Below the pieces are notes generated by a model that did no database searches, was not told the DNA's origin, and saw only the letters and a program-made list of their open reading frames with translations. Of a stretch of DNA of 64,000 bases, positions 1 through 10,311 are shown in pieces. Source of the DNA: Gracilariopsis chorda (Eukaryota > Rhodophyta > Florideophyceae > Gracilariales > Gracilariaceae); NCBI GenBank assembly GCA_003194525.1, contig NBIV01000016.1, forward strand, positions 310,001 to 374,000, given 5' to 3'. Position 1 is the stretch's first letter, and each line of letters opens with the position of its first letter. A program made the translations under genes and the position numbers.

Positions 1-144
1 GCGGAAGCAAGTCGAGTACCGGTGCGCAACTAGTGGAGTTCCCCATCTGACGAAATGTCGCAGCTGAAGGTTGAGGGCGGTCTGACTGCTGACGACGTTT
101 CCCCGTCTGGCCTGGTGGCGGAGAGCCCAACCGTTCGCGGCTTC
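1..144 (+). CDS. possible 3' terminal exon of a gene cut by the left edge
   Basis: A short open stretch reads from about 64 to a TAA at 142-144 and would end in the residues AESPTVRGF. All three forward frames have stops in the first 64 bases. A CTGAC branch-like sequence (47-51) lies just before a GCAG acceptor-like site (60-63), so this could be the last exon of a spliced gene starting outside the window. No family is recognised. It could equally be non-coding spacer. Confidence 0.2.
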
Positions 145-698
145 TAATAAGGCTTTCGCCGTAACCCTTCACTCGTTGCATCCAAGGCGTGGAGGTTATC
201 GAAGTTGTCTCCCATTTGTGCATTTCCATGCGGAGACAAGTCCAAGGCTATAGCATTGGTGGAAACGTGTTGGACGTGGCCAATCAGGAGTGCGCACGTG
301 GACATCTGTAATTGGATCAAACAAGAGCAACTGACAGATGTGATTGGAGGCGCCCCAAGGCGGAAACGAAAAATTGAAAAACTCGCAGAAGAAGCATGCA
401 GGTAGTCTAGAAGTCGGCCACTTCGCCTCCAGATCCCGGGACGACGTATACAAGGCACGGCACCCCGACGTTAACGTTCAGAAAAGCGCCCAAATCGCCG
501 CGATTTGCGTCCCACAGACTCCTCACCCTCTGGAGTGCTATAGATCCGCCGCGCATTCCTTTTCTTTCTTCGCCACTCTCTCCCATCCAGCGTACCTCCC
601 TGCCCGTCGCGCACCCACTCCAACAAACCGTACTACGTCGTGATCTTCCTCGATTGATCGCGTGCGTATCTTCTCTTCCGTCATTCTGTGTGCCCACA

Positions 699-1592
699 AT
701 GGCCCAAAACCAAACCCAACCCAACATTCCGACCTTCAAGGTTGTACTTGTCGGAGACGGAGGTGTTGGTAAAACCACCTTCGTAAAGAGACATATTACA
801 GGTGAATTCGAGAAGCGTTACATGGCTACCATGGGTGTCGAGGTTCATCCTCTCAGGTTCTCAACAAATTTTGGCGAAATCCTTATGAACGTCTGGGACA
901 CCGCAGGCCAAGAAAAGCTTGGCGGACTTCGTGATGGTTACTAGTAAGTTTGACCTTTCATCCTTGACAAGGGCGCTGAGTGGGCTGCATGTGAAGATTA
1001 AGAGCTGTGGCTCATTGGCTATTCGATTGTCTTCGATGCGCGCTTCTTTTAACCTCCTACTCATTCTGAATGCATGCTCATCAGTCTACCGCTTCAGTTC
1101 CACTGTTTCCTTTTCCTCGGAACAACTAACGTTTTCGCCATTCTCTTTTCTTCTGTTCTGCTGTGACACATTAGTATTCAAGGTGACGCCGCAATCATTA
1201 TGTTCGATGTTACTTCTCGCATGACGTACAAGAACGTTCCGCAATGGCATCGTGACCTTGTCCGAGTTTGCGAGAACATTCCAATTGTCTTGTGTGGAAA
1301 CAAAGTCGACATCAAGGATCGCAAGGTCAAGGCAAAGACCATTACCTTCCACCGTAAGAAGTCTCTGCAGTACTATGAGCTCAGTGCAAAGAGCAACTAC
1401 AACTTTGAAAAGCCCTTCCTCTGGATTGCCCGCAAGCTCATTGGCAACCCCGGAGTTGAGTTCACCCGTGCTCTCGCGCTTCAACCTCCGGAGGTCATAA
1501 TTCCGGATGACCAGATTGCTCAGATGAACAAAGAAATTGAAGAAGCCAGCCATATTCCGTTGCCTGATGAAGACGACAACACAGATCTGTAA
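699..1592 (+). CDS. RAN: Ran small GTPase (nucleocytoplasmic transport), two exons
   Basis: Ran drives nuclear import and export and spindle assembly by cycling GTP. The coding exons are 699-943 and 1175-1592 and join in phase across a codon to give 220 aa, close to the usual 216. Visible motifs are the P loop GDGGVGKT (residues 19-26), switch I with the EVHPL effector stretch, DTAGQEK (67-73, with the catalytic Gln), then YYIQG across the splice, CGNKVDIKD, and [12 protein letters not shown]. The acidic C terminus ends DEDDNTDL, which is diagnostic for Ran over other Ras-family GTPases. The ATG at 699 is preferred over an upstream in-frame ATG at 654, because only the downstream one gives a normal Ran N terminus. 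Confidence 0.96.
944..1174 (+). other. intron of RAN
   Basis: A 231-base GT-AG intron. The donor is GTAAGT at 944 and the acceptor TTAG ends at 1174. Joining across it restores an unbroken Ran sequence (DGY-Y-IQG), whereas reading through hits an in-frame TAG at the splice junction. It is one of very few introns visible in the window. Confidence 0.93.
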
Positions 1593-2251
1593 CTTTCCAA
1601 AAGGTTAGTTGACTGGCTGTTTCCGTGGCTCTTGCAGATCGATCTTAACTCAATGTGACTAAAGACAGCATCTCTCGAACCACGGAAACAAACCCCGTTG
1701 GTCTTCTGGAACCAGCAACGGACAATACTTCATTCTGCGGACTATGTCGGTCAGTGAGCAAAGGGTTACATGGATTCACAGATCAACTGTTACTGCATTG
1801 GTGTAGTCTAGATTGTCGTATGTTTTGCCTACCAAATCTTGAGCAGTCTATGTTCCATTAAGTCGCTTGCGTGCCGACTGGCACAGCAGTGGCATCTTAG
1901 GACTGAAACTTCGGGAACTACCCAAGAGAGGGAAAGGCAAATCTAGAAACCCTGTGCATTACGTCGGTAACCATGAGAGTGGAATTCTTAAAGCAAATCT
2001 ACAACGCACTCATCTTCAGGGCCATATACACGTCCAATTTCCACAGCACTCCGTACTAGCTGCGATTAGTAAAACTTGTTTCTGCGTATGTACTTTACAT
2101 TGCTAAACGTTTTGAGCGACATCGCTACACTTTCGTCGTCACGGAAAGTCCGAGCTTGTAGGCATCTTGGATTATTTTGGATTACAGGAGAAATACTATG
2201 TTGCTACGCAGGGCAAGAGGATAACCCTTGTCTAACGTAAATACTACCACA
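1593..2251. other. spacer between convergent RAN and M13 peptidase
   Basis: The 3' flanks of two convergent genes. Only short open frames without recognisable family features are present. A copy of the recurring octamer TAACCCTT lies at 2222-2229. No RNA gene or transposon was recognised. Confidence 0.5.
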
Positions 2252-4609
2252 CTACCACAGGTTGCACCTTGTGGTAGGGTTATACCTACTACCGTTGCGA
2301 CATGAGAAAGCTGTGGCAAATTCTGAACTCTGACTGAGAGGGCCCAAGGTACGGAACTTCCCTGGTGAATGCGGGTCAGTCATGATATCGACCTTCAAAG
2401 CTTCTCGGCGATACAAAGTGCACCATGATTGAGCGTATGCCACGAAGAACAATTGGTCATTCGTGAGTTCCCTTGCTAGCAGGGCGTTTGGTGGAGGAAT
2501 TCCGTCCTCGGTGTTGTTTGGTCTACTCTTGAAGGCACGGAATGCCACATTGACACCGTTAGTGTCCGCAAGGTTTTCACCTAGAGTAAGATTTCCGCGG
2601 ACATGTATGTCCACATCTCGGGGTTTGTATGTGTCGAAAAGATCAATGTAACATTTAGCCTTTTCCTTGTACTCGGATATTGAAGAATTGGACCACCACG
2701 GTGTCAGCATTCCATCCTTGTCATATTGACGACCTTGGTCATCAAACCCATGAGACATTTCATGCCCGATAATGGCCCCAATACTCCCATAGTTCATTGC
2801 TTCCGGATAAGCATCAGAGAAGAAAGGTTGTTGAAGTATCCCAGCTGGAAACACCATTTCATTCCGAGTAACTGAATAGTAAGCATTGACTTCGTGTGGG
2901 TTCATAAACCATTCAGTCTTGTCTACAGGGTTTCCCAAGCGATTAAACCGTTTTCGCCATTTGTGCGCAGTAGCAGAGGCAACGTTCTCTTGAAATGACT
3001 TTGAGATTTCGACATCATCATACGTATCCAACTTCTCGCTGTACCCTACTTTCCAGTTAATGGCAGCAAGCTTTTCAAGCGCAGCTTCCCTTGTGGCCTT
3101 GTCCATCCACGTCTCAGATTCAAGCGTATGAGCAAAAGAGGTCGAAATTTCCTTAGCTAAATCTACGGCAACGTTCTTTCGGCTCTCCGTGAAGTGTTTC
3201 TCCACAAAAGCAGCACCAACAGCCTCCCCTAAGTGCCTATTCGTCAATGTTTGGCAGTACTTCCACTTGTCTGGTAACTGTTTCAATCCGTATACCAGTT
3301 GCTTGAATTTGTAGTTCTCGTGGTACGCATTCTCGCCCAACAAACCTTCACTCGCTGCATGTCGAACCAGGTGAAAGGCGAGGTAGCCTCTGGCCACCGT
3401 TCTCATATCAGATTCGGAATCTACAGCCTGCAGTATACGGGAAACTACCTTGAAGAAGGGTACATTGTCAAGGATGACAGTTCCGCCCAAGCTTTGCTCG
3501 GAGATATCGAGGGTCTTCATATATTCCTTGAAATGAAGAAACTTGGGTAGGTGCTCTATGGACATCTTGTTGTACATCTTCTCAGGATTCCTCAGTTCTT
3601 CTGGGGGTAATGAATGGTTTGCCAGCGCAGTTTCAAACGTCAAAACTTTGCGAGCCAGTAGATCATTACCCTTTCGGGGGATTAGACGCGCCTTGCCCGC
3701 AATATTGAGCATTGCTTCCATAAGTTTGACGTACTTGGCGCGCATTTCCACCTCACGATCGGTACCCTTAAGGTAGTCATCACGATGAGGAAGTCCCAAA
3801 CCGCCCTGACCCATGTAAAACGCATATCGACTTGTATTCTTCTCATCAAGACTGACTTCAATGTCGAAAAATGCCAAAGCCGAGCGAGTATGAACACGAG
3901 CCATAAGGCGTGCAAAATCAACTGAAGTTCGCAAAGAGTTGAAATCATCTCGAAAAGGCTGCAAGTACAGAGTGTTAAGTCCACCCACACCCATTTGATC
4001 AAAACAAGAAGCGTAAAACATGGCCGGTTTAGAGGCTTGTTTGGCATTTTGGGTATCGAGAAGCTCCTTGACCATCCACTGAATCATGTCGTACACCACG
4101 CTGAACGACTTCGAATATTGAGTGCGATCGGTGGGGATTTTGGCTGTACGTAGCCATGACCCGCATGCGTATTCGTAGAAATCTTCGCATGGATCGGCAC
4201 TACGGTCCATTGCGGCAAGAACGGTATCGGCAACAGACTGTTGATCTCGACCGGGCTCGAGAAAGTTGGACGGGCTTGAAACGTCTATAACGGCGGCGAT
4301 TGCAATACAGGCGAGTGCCACAGCGAGTAAAACGACGAATAGCTTGCCATAATGAGTAATTCGCATAGGCACATCGCGTCGATAATAGCCCGGCGGAGCG
4401 GGCGGGAAGTTCAAAGGATCAAGTTCGGATTGTTGGTAATTGAGTTGAGAAGAGTGATCGTCTATTTCTTCATCGCTTCTGGAGCTGATTTGTGCGTATC
4501 CATTTGGAGAACGTGGGAAGTGATGTTGATTATCATCGTAGGAGGTTTGCACATTGCGCTGGGGAGATGAATCGGGTTCGCCGAGTGGAGTGGAATGCTG
4601 ATGCACCAT
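2252..4609 (-). CDS. M13 family (neprilysin / endothelin-converting-enzyme-like) zinc metallopeptidase
   Basis: A predicted type II membrane ectopeptidase of 785 aa, typical in size for the family. Residues 1-88 form a polar cytosolic tail. Residues 89-108 form one transmembrane segment, followed by the Cys-rich start of the ectodomain (DPCEDFYEYACGSW at about 140-152). The zinc site is HEMSH (616-620) inside GAIIGHEMSHGFDDQGR, and the third ligand lies in GENLAD (677-682). The NEMVFPAGILQ motif before the zinc site and a C terminus ending CNLW match the family pattern. Such enzymes cleave small peptides outside the cell or in the lumen; the substrate here is unknown. The frame is intact without introns. 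Confidence 0.94.
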   Translation of the reverse strand: MVHQHSTPLGEPDSSPQRNVQTSYDDNQHHFPRSPNGYAQISSRSDEEIDDHSSQLNYQQSELDPLNFPPAPPGYYRRDVPMRITHYGKLFVVLLAVALACIAIAAVIDVSSPSNFLEPGRDQQSVADTVLAAMDRSADPCEDFYEYACGSWLRTAKIPTDRTQYSKSFSVVYDMIQWMVKELLDTQNAKQASKPAMFYASCFDQMGVGGLNTLYLQPFRDDFNSLRTSVDFARLMARVHTRSALAFFDIEVSLDEKNTSRYAFYMGQGGLGLPHRDDYLKGTDREVEMRAKYVKLMEAMLNIAGKARLIPRKGNDLLARKVLTFETALANHSLPPEELRNPEKMYNKMSIEHLPKFLHFKEYMKTLDISEQSLGGTVILDNVPFFKVVSRILQAVDSESDMRTVARGYLAFHLVRHAASEGLLGENAYHENYKFKQLVYGLKQLPDKWKYCQTLTNRHLGEAVGAAFVEKHFTESRKNVAVDLAKEISTSFAHTLESETWMDKATREAALEKLAAINWKVGYSEKLDTYDDVEISKSFQENVASATAHKWRKRFNRLGNPVDKTEWFMNPHEVNAYYSVTRNEMVFPAGILQQPFFSDAYPEAMNYGSIGAIIGHEMSHGFDDQGRQYDKDGMLTPWWSNSSISEYKEKAKCYIDLFDTYKPRDVDIHVRGNLTLGENLADTNGVNVAFRAFKSRPNNTEDGIPPPNALLARELTNDQLFFVAYAQSWCTLYRREALKVDIMTDPHSPGKFRTLGPLSQSSEFATAFSCRNGSRYNPTTRCNLW

Positions 4610-5809
4610 GTTTCACCACGGAAAGCACTCGTAAAGCGATCAACAAGTCGACAAAGGCGCGCGGTGAAGAAATGCCACGCGACTACCCGTTAGTGCCTAC
4701 GAAGAGCAGCTTGTCGTCCAATAGCAGCAATTGCAGCAAACTGATTCAAAATGAACAAAGCCCCCTCCCCCAAAGTCATCAAGATATGACCCCCAAGCGC
4801 TAAAGCTAGAGGAGTGAGAGCTCCCCCAAGCAAAGCATCTACACCTGGTAAACACGGTACGAAAAGGACACGCGCAGCACTTGCAAGACCGGAGAACGAA
4901 CTACCACACGGGTTGCATGCACCAGCACCTTACAGCGCAAAAAACCGGGCAGAGCTTCCAAAAAAAAAATTGTGATAATTGATTGAAGGAGCACAAACGC
5001 GTAGGAAACGGCCACGTAGAGCACGGACAGTCCAAGGGCGAGAGAGCATGTGACGACCAGAACGACCAGGTCGCATGTCTGGTGGGTGCCACTTATGATA
5101 CTGGTGGCAGGTGACAGCTGGAAACGCAAATGTTCCCACGGAGCAAAAGCATCTACATACGCAGGCCGAGTAAAAGGCACAGAAGAGGGGCCCATTCGCT
5201 GATGGGCATGGCGGACATGAGGGCGCACTGGAGTGGACGAAATGAAGCTGCTGCACGACGGCACTTGAAAGTTACATAGATACGCGCTGACGTAAGCCAT
5301 GACGCAAGTGGCGTGGTGGCGGCGAAGAGTAGCTCTCAGTGTCAGGCGGTGAACGAGCAGCAAGCGTTGTGCGCCTACTCCGCCTTCATAGCTACCCTCT
5401 CGTACAGTAAATGGTAGAAAGGTGTTTGGCCAACCTCAGTCACACGACTGACAAGGTATCGAGCGCGCTGCGCACCAACACAACAAGGCGACTCTCATCC
5501 TCTATTCCTGTTTCATCTTCACGTTAACATTATCATATTTCAATACGAAACGCACGAGCCACTAGTTGTGCTCGTTCACCGACAGAAACCAACGCTGCTA
5601 GGAGCCCAGCCCCCGCTGCCATTTTCGACAAAGAAACAAAAGAGCAGAACGAACCTTTTCATATGGAACAAACAGCGCTAAAAGAGAGATAAAAAACACA
5701 TAACATCTATTACATTAACAAGAAAAAAAAAGAAAGCAATACAAACGACAACACAAGATAACAAAACAAATGTCACACCAAACAGCCCTTAGCACAAAAA
5801 AGACCAATA
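4610..5809. other. 1.2 kb spacer upstream of the M13 peptidase
   Basis: This stretch holds the promoter side of the peptidase gene and the 3' flank of the C2H2 gene, both on the minus strand. It includes an A-run near 4961-4970 and an A-rich tract at 5680-5770. The only sizeable open frame is listed separately as doubtful. Confidence 0.45.
4839..5363 (-). CDS. doubtful hydrophobic small protein
   Basis: An open frame of 174 aa whose second half carries two adjacent hydrophobic stretches that could span a membrane (around residues 100-145), followed by a basic tail. No family is recognised. The Phe run inside the second stretch comes from a poly-A/T tract, which lowers trust in it. It may be a chance open frame in the upstream region of the peptidase gene. 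Confidence 0.17.
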   Translation of the reverse strand: MLLVHRLTLRATLRRHHATCVMAYVSAYLCNFQVPSCSSFISSTPVRPHVRHAHQRMGPSSVPFTRPAYVDAFAPWEHLRFQLSPATSIISGTHQTCDLVVLVVTCSLALGLSVLYVAVSYAFVLLQSIITIFFLEALPGFLRCKVLVHATRVVVRSPVLQVLRVSFSYRVYQV

Positions 5810-7948
5810 CTACCAAGCATTAGCAATCTTAGATCTAGCCGATGAGACATGATTTCCGGAAAACGGAGAGAACGGTTGAATAGGCGAGGTAGGAGTTTGC
5901 GAGGTACCAAAGATAGGACTAGCCACGGGAAGTGGACTAAGTTCGGTATGCGGACTTCCCAAAGCGGGTAGACTGCTGCTATGTTCTTCCTCGAGATGCC
6001 CTAGTTCAATGTGAGTGGGAGGATTTTTAGGGGCCACGTTGGTGAGCGGAGGTAACAACGCCGATGCACCGGCGGTCAAACTCGGGCCCGCCAGTGGCGG
6101 TTTAGCAGCTCGATGCGGCACACGACGCGGGCGACTGGCGGACACTTGCGGCAACATAGGCGGTGGCACGGGTGACGTCACGCCTGGTGATATGGGTAGT
6201 TCTGACGGTAACGGCGAGAGCTGCGCTGGCGCGTCGGGCGGAAGCATGGTCACATCGGTAGATGCAACATGCGAGCTAGGAGAAGCTGAGCGTGGCAGAG
6301 CAGACGATGTATGCGCCATTGGAAGCGAAGACGATGGACCCCACATTGGGGAAGATGCGTGAGATGGGAACAAAAACTGTTGACAAAAAGCGTTGAGAGA
6401 ACGGGGCATTCCTAATGATGCGGAGGGGGATGGAAGTAATGATTGGGTTGATGAATGCGCTAGAAGCGCGGATTGCGGTGACTTGGGGATGAGCGGTTCC
6501 CTCTTGAGAAGCTCTCTTGCCGGGGTGAGCGGGGCGGGCGTTGTCTGGGGATGCGCTGATAGTGGTTGAGGGGAGGGATGTGTGGATAGAAGAGAGCTGT
6601 GAAGTGGTTGTGGATCGGGTTTCGAAGGCAGTGGCGTCATTGGTTTCATGGATTGATGTGGTGGTGGGGGTTGGATACTTGGCAATGGCTGCGAGAGATG
6701 CGGCATGTGATGTTGAGCGTGGAGGGAGACAGGTGGAGGCGCGGGCGAGGCAGAGGAGTGGTGCGGGGATGGGAGGGGGGCGTGCTGCTGGAAGGATTGG
6801 TGGGAGGGAAGTGGTGAGGGGTGGAAGGAGGAGGGCGGACGGGCAGCGGTGTGTGGCGGGGGTTGCGGCTGCGGCTGGTGGGGGGGTGGGTGTAGCATGT
6901 ACGACGGGGGATGATGGGCGGGAGGCGCAGCCGAGGAGGCGACTTGAGCGGATTGCTGGTAGAATGAAGTAGGGGCGGGGGCAGGCTGATGGTGCTGGTG
7001 GGGTGGTGGTGGAGGCTGTTGATGAGGCGGTTGCTGATGGTGTTGCTGATGATGTTGCTGATGATGTTGCTGATGGTGTTGCGGTTGTTGGTGGTGCTGG
7101 TGTTGCTGTTGTTGATGTTGCAGCTGCTGCTGCTGTTGATGGTGCTGTTGCTGTTGATGGTGCTGTTGTTGATGATGTTGTTGTTGATGTTGCTGTTGAT
7201 GTTGATGATGCTGTTGATGATGCTGTTGATGATGCTGTTGATGATGCTGTGGATGATGCTGTGGATGGTGTTGCAGCTGCTGCTGCTGCAGCTGATGCTG
7301 ATTCTGCAGCTGATGCTGCTGCGGCTGCTGATGCTGCGGCTGATGCTGCTGCGGCTGATGCTGCTGCGGCTGATGCTGCTGCGGCTGATGCTGCTGCGGC
7401 TGGTGATGCTGCGGCTGGTGATGCTGCGGCTGGTGATGCTGCGGCTGGTGATGGTTCGGCGGCTTCGAAGCGTTGGTCGGAGCGGGAACGGCGGTGAGGG
7501 CGGCGGCGGCAGCAGCGGCGGCGGCGGAGCGACGAGCCATATGTGCGTTACGACGAGTGTGTCCAGTGTGATGACTAGTAAGACTACTCTTCCACATAAA
7601 TCGTCGCGAGCATCCCGGAAAGGCGCAAGTGAACGGTTTATCACCGGTATGAACGCGCAGATGCGCCTTGAGGTTGAAACGCTTTGAGAACTGTTTGGCG
7701 CACGGAGGAAACGGACAGTTATACAACGGTTCTCCATCGGCATCTGTTGGCGGAACGGCGTGTTGAGTGGCGTATTGATACGCCGTTTCTAGGGTCCATG
7801 CAGATGGTGGCGCGATTCCCACTGGACCGCCCATATCGTTGTGGACGGAGTGTGCTGACGGGGACGGGAGGGATGGAGTTGCTGGGGAGGGAGGGGTAGG
7901 GGGTGCACTTGAGCGGGGGTGGGGTGTACAAATGGGTGTGCGTACCAA
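5810..7948 (-). CDS. C2H2 zinc-finger protein with giant His/Gln repeat tract
   Basis: A likely sequence-specific DNA-binding regulator of 712 aa. Two tandem TFIIIA/YY1-like C2H2 fingers lie at about residues 75-132 (C-x4-C-x12-H-x3-H, then C-x4-C-x12-H-x4-H), joined by the classic linker HTGDKPF. They are followed by an Ala run and then about 150 residues of HHQPQ- and HHQQ-type repeats, encoded by an imperfect trinucleotide minisatellite. The C-terminal half is Pro/Ser-rich and looks disordered. An alternative start is the Met at 7834. With only two fingers, target specificity is probably limited. Opposite-strand open frames over the repeat are artefacts of its 3-base period. Confidence 0.85.
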   Translation of the reverse strand: MVRTPICTPHPRSSAPPTPPSPATPSLPSPSAHSVHNDMGGPVGIAPPSAWTLETAYQYATQHAVPPTDADGEPLYNCPFPPCAKQFSKRFNLKAHLRVHTGDKPFTCAFPGCSRRFMWKSSLTSHHTGHTRRNAHMARRSAAAAAAAAALTAVPAPTNASKPPNHHQPQHHQPQHHQPQHHQPQQHQPQQHQPQQHQPQQHQPQHQQPQQHQLQNQHQLQQQQLQHHPQHHPQHHQQHHQQHHQQHHQHQQQHQQQHHQQQHHQQQQHHQQQQQLQHQQQQHQHHQQPQHHQQHHQQHHQQHHQQPPHQQPPPPPHQHHQPAPAPTSFYQQSAQVASSAAPPAHHPPSYMLHPPPHQPQPQPPPHTAARPPSSFHPSPLPSHQSFQQHAPLPSPHHSSASPAPPPVSLHAQHHMPHLSQPLPSIQPPPPHQSMKPMTPLPSKPDPQPLHSSLLSTHPSPQPLSAHPQTTPAPLTPARELLKREPLIPKSPQSALLAHSSTQSLLPSPSASLGMPRSLNAFCQQFLFPSHASSPMWGPSSSLPMAHTSSALPRSASPSSHVASTDVTMLPPDAPAQLSPLPSELPISPGVTSPVPPPMLPQVSASRPRRVPHRAAKPPLAGPSLTAGASALLPPLTNVAPKNPPTHIELGHLEEEHSSSLPALGSPHTELSPLPVASPIFGTSQTPTSPIQPFSPFSGNHVSSARSKIANAW
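7005..7460. repeat. imperfect trinucleotide minisatellite inside the C2H2 gene
   Basis: About 450 bases of GCTGATGCTGCTGCGGC-like and GTTGCTGATGAT-like units with a strict 3-base period. On the minus strand they encode the His/Gln/Pro repeat. Subregions have distinct unit types, such as HHQPQ and HQPQQ blocks, which suggests several rounds of slippage expansion. Confidence 0.9.
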
Positions 7949-9018
7949 GGTAGCGTTCTAACCTCGGGTGCGTCGGCGTTTTACTGTAATACGGGGGGGG
8001 TGGTGGGGTGGTTCGGGGGCTGGTGGTGCGGTAGCGAAAAGGGGGCAGTAGTCGTCTGGCGGCGGTGGCTGTGGGGCGTTCTGCGGAAGCGCGCTGGCTG
8101 CGTGTGTGACGATGGGGGGGGGGGGGGGGGGCGCTCGTTGGCGCCGCGGTGCGTGCATGGCGCTGTCGCGGCAGCACGCGCCACATCCGCTACCGTCTCC
8201 GCACGGCCGCTCAATTCAGGCGCCAGTCGCTCTGTAAGCGCTCACCCGTGACGGGCGTGCGCTGTATTTGTTGCGCGCTTTATTTTTCATGAAATGCGAA
8301 AAATGAAAAAATGGCTAACTGCAAATGGAGCGTTTCATACAACGTAATTTGGTGTAAGTTGCTCCTGTGGATGTTCTTTTTTCGGTTGGCGTTTGTACTT
8401 GGAGAGAACGCAATTCAGTCGGTAACTTATATGCCATGACATGTATCTATCTGCGGAGTGCCGTAGCGCCGCCCAATGCGCCGCGAGCAAAGCAAAACAG
8501 CTCGTCGCACACCAATCATTCCTCGCTCGCTGCCGCTGCGCATGTCTCGCCGGACTGCCCCAAAGGTTAAATAATAAACACTCACCCCAGCTCGCCCCAC
8601 CACACACCACCCCCCTCCCCCTTCACCACCTCACCCGTCATTTCGGCTTCCATGATGGAAGTTCCATCCCTGCATATATATACCGTACAACAACAACGTG
8701 TTATGGTGTTAATAATATTAAACATTCCCCCCCCCCCAAAATAATTTGCTCATTTTCCAAAATAATTCAGTTTCCATTCCCATCACTTGTACACAGCACA
8801 ACAATTCAAATGTTTAAACCTCCCCACTTCAACTTCAAATTCAAATCTCTACACACATTCTTTCACTTCATAAAAACAACGGCTTGTACTTGTTACTCGT
8901 CGTACTTGTTACTCGTCATCAACAACGCCGCATCACACCCCGTCCCACCGCAGCTTGGTTGATCCTTTACGGCCACTCCCACCCACACTCTTGCTTCACC
9001 CGTATTTGTTTCGCCAAC
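7949..9018. promoter_or_regulatory. divergent promoter region between the C2H2 and HMG-box genes
   Basis: A shared upstream region of about 1.07 kb. It contains an 18-base G run at 8114-8131, a C run near 8727-8736 and a TATATATA stretch at about 8682-8690. A TATA-like CATAAAAA lies near 8870, about 150 bases before the HMG-box ATG. Transcription starts are not determined. Confidence 0.45.
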
Positions 9019-10311
9019 ATGGCCCCCAGTACCCGTACCCGCGCTGCCCGAGCCAGGAAGCCCCTGGCACAGCTCAACCATAACGAACCCATCCACACCA
9101 CCCCGCCGCTCACCGCCAAACCGCAAGAAGAGACCGTCGTCGAAACCCCTCCCAAACCAGACATTGACCAAATCACAGAGCACCTCCAGCAAACAACCAT
9201 CGCCAATGACCACCTCGAAACGCAACCCGCCCCAAGTGCTCAACTGCCTAATGCAAACCCATTCGGCGGTGCCATTCTTTCATCTGCATCTGCAGCTGCA
9301 CCGCTCGCCCTACCCAAGCGTCCGTTAACAGCCTATCAGCAGTTCTGCAAGCAGAATCGCGATGCTATCTGTCAGCAGATCCCGAAAGCATCCTTCTCTC
9401 AAGTCAACTCCAAGCTCGGTCAACAATGGAGAGCGCTTTCTTCTGAGGAACAGCAACAATATCAACAACAAGTTATGGAAGATCGTCAAAGATATGACCG
9501 TGAAATGCATCATATTAATGAACAGCGAACTCAGGCTGAGAAGGAACGTTTGGCTATCGATTTCTACCACCATCAACTCAAAGTGGAGAAGGCTCTTGAA
9601 ATGTATGAAAAGCATCTCGAGCAACATAGCCCATCCTCGGATAACACTGCGCCAGCTGCCCCGAAACAGCCACGTTCAGCCTACAACTTCTTCATGGCCG
9701 CTCGTTTCAAGGAAATAGACGGCAACATCGGTTTTGGTGCCACCGCTCAGATCGCTGAAGAGTGGAAACAGCTCCAATCCAGCAGGAAGAAGAAGGACAA
9801 GACTTTGCTTGCAAACTTCAACAAAATGGTCGCTGATGATGAACAGCGCTATCGCGTCGAGATGGAACAGTATCAAACCGTTCTTGACCAACATACAGCG
9901 AAGAAGGCAAAGGAATCTGAACAGTTTAAGCAACGTGCTCTCGAAGCTTATGAAGCTAGTCTCAGGGATAAGGAGGATGCTCAGGCCTTCCGAAAGATGC
10001 AGACTCAACTCAAGGCTGTGGAAAGGGAGTTAAGAAAGAAGGCCAGGGAGGACAAAAAGGCTGCTAAGGAAGCTAAAGCTGCAGAGCCAAAGCGCCCGAA
10101 GAACGCTTATGCCATCTTCTTCAGCAAACTTGCCCCTGAGGTTTCAGAGTACATTAGGCAACATGATGTTGAACATTCTATGGCGAAGGAGATTGCTGCC
10201 CGTTGGAAGGCACTCTCGGATCGTGAAAAGAAACCCTACGTGCTTGAAGCGGAGAAGGATCGTGAGCGATACCAGAAAGAAATGAATGCCTTCTCTTCAG
10301 CTCAAAACTGA
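9019..10311 (+). CDS. triple HMG-box protein
   Basis: A 430-aa non-sequence-specific DNA-bending or chromatin protein. It has three HMG boxes, each opening with a Pro-Lys/Arg-x-Pro motif: PKRPLTAYQQF, PKQPRSAYNFF and PKRPKNAYAIF. Each continues with the expected aromatic and Trp positions (QQWRALS, EEWKQLQ, ARWKALS). Box 2 is the most divergent. A charged coiled-coil-like segment rich in Lys/Glu (about residues 290-350) joins boxes 2 and 3. The N terminus TRTRAARARK is basic. The ATG at 9019 lies in a good context (AACATGG); the open frame extends upstream to 8884 without homology-like features. The gene is intronless. Confidence 0.9.
   Translation: MAPSTRTRAARARKPLAQLNHNEPIHTTPPLTAKPQEETVVETPPKPDIDQITEHLQQTTIANDHLETQPAPSAQLPNANPFGGAILSSASAAAPLALPKRPLTAYQQFCKQNRDAICQQIPKASFSQVNSKLGQQWRALSSEEQQQYQQQVMEDRQRYDREMHHINEQRTQAEKERLAIDFYHHQLKVEKALEMYEKHLEQHSPSSDNTAPAAPKQPRSAYNFFMAARFKEIDGNIGFGATAQIAEEWKQLQSSRKKKDKTLLANFNKMVADDEQRYRVEMEQYQTVLDQHTAKKAKESEQFKQRALEAYEASLRDKEDAQAFRKMQTQLKAVERELRKKAREDKKAAKEAKAAEPKRPKNAYAIFFSKLAPEVSEYIRQHDVEHSMAKEIAARWKALSDREKKPYVLEAEKDRERYQKEMNAFSSAQN

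Noticed and set aside
6989..7687. Long plus-strand frames opposite the C2H2 repeat (poly-Leu/Met or poly-Ala/Asp products)
   Set aside because: They are antisense readings of a 3-base-period repeat; the real coding frame is the minus-strand C2H2 gene with fingers.
6646..7743. A 365-aa second minus-strand frame over the C2H2 gene (Ser/Ile/Asn repeats)
   Set aside because: A frame-shifted reading of the same repeat; it lacks the zinc fingers and any family signal.
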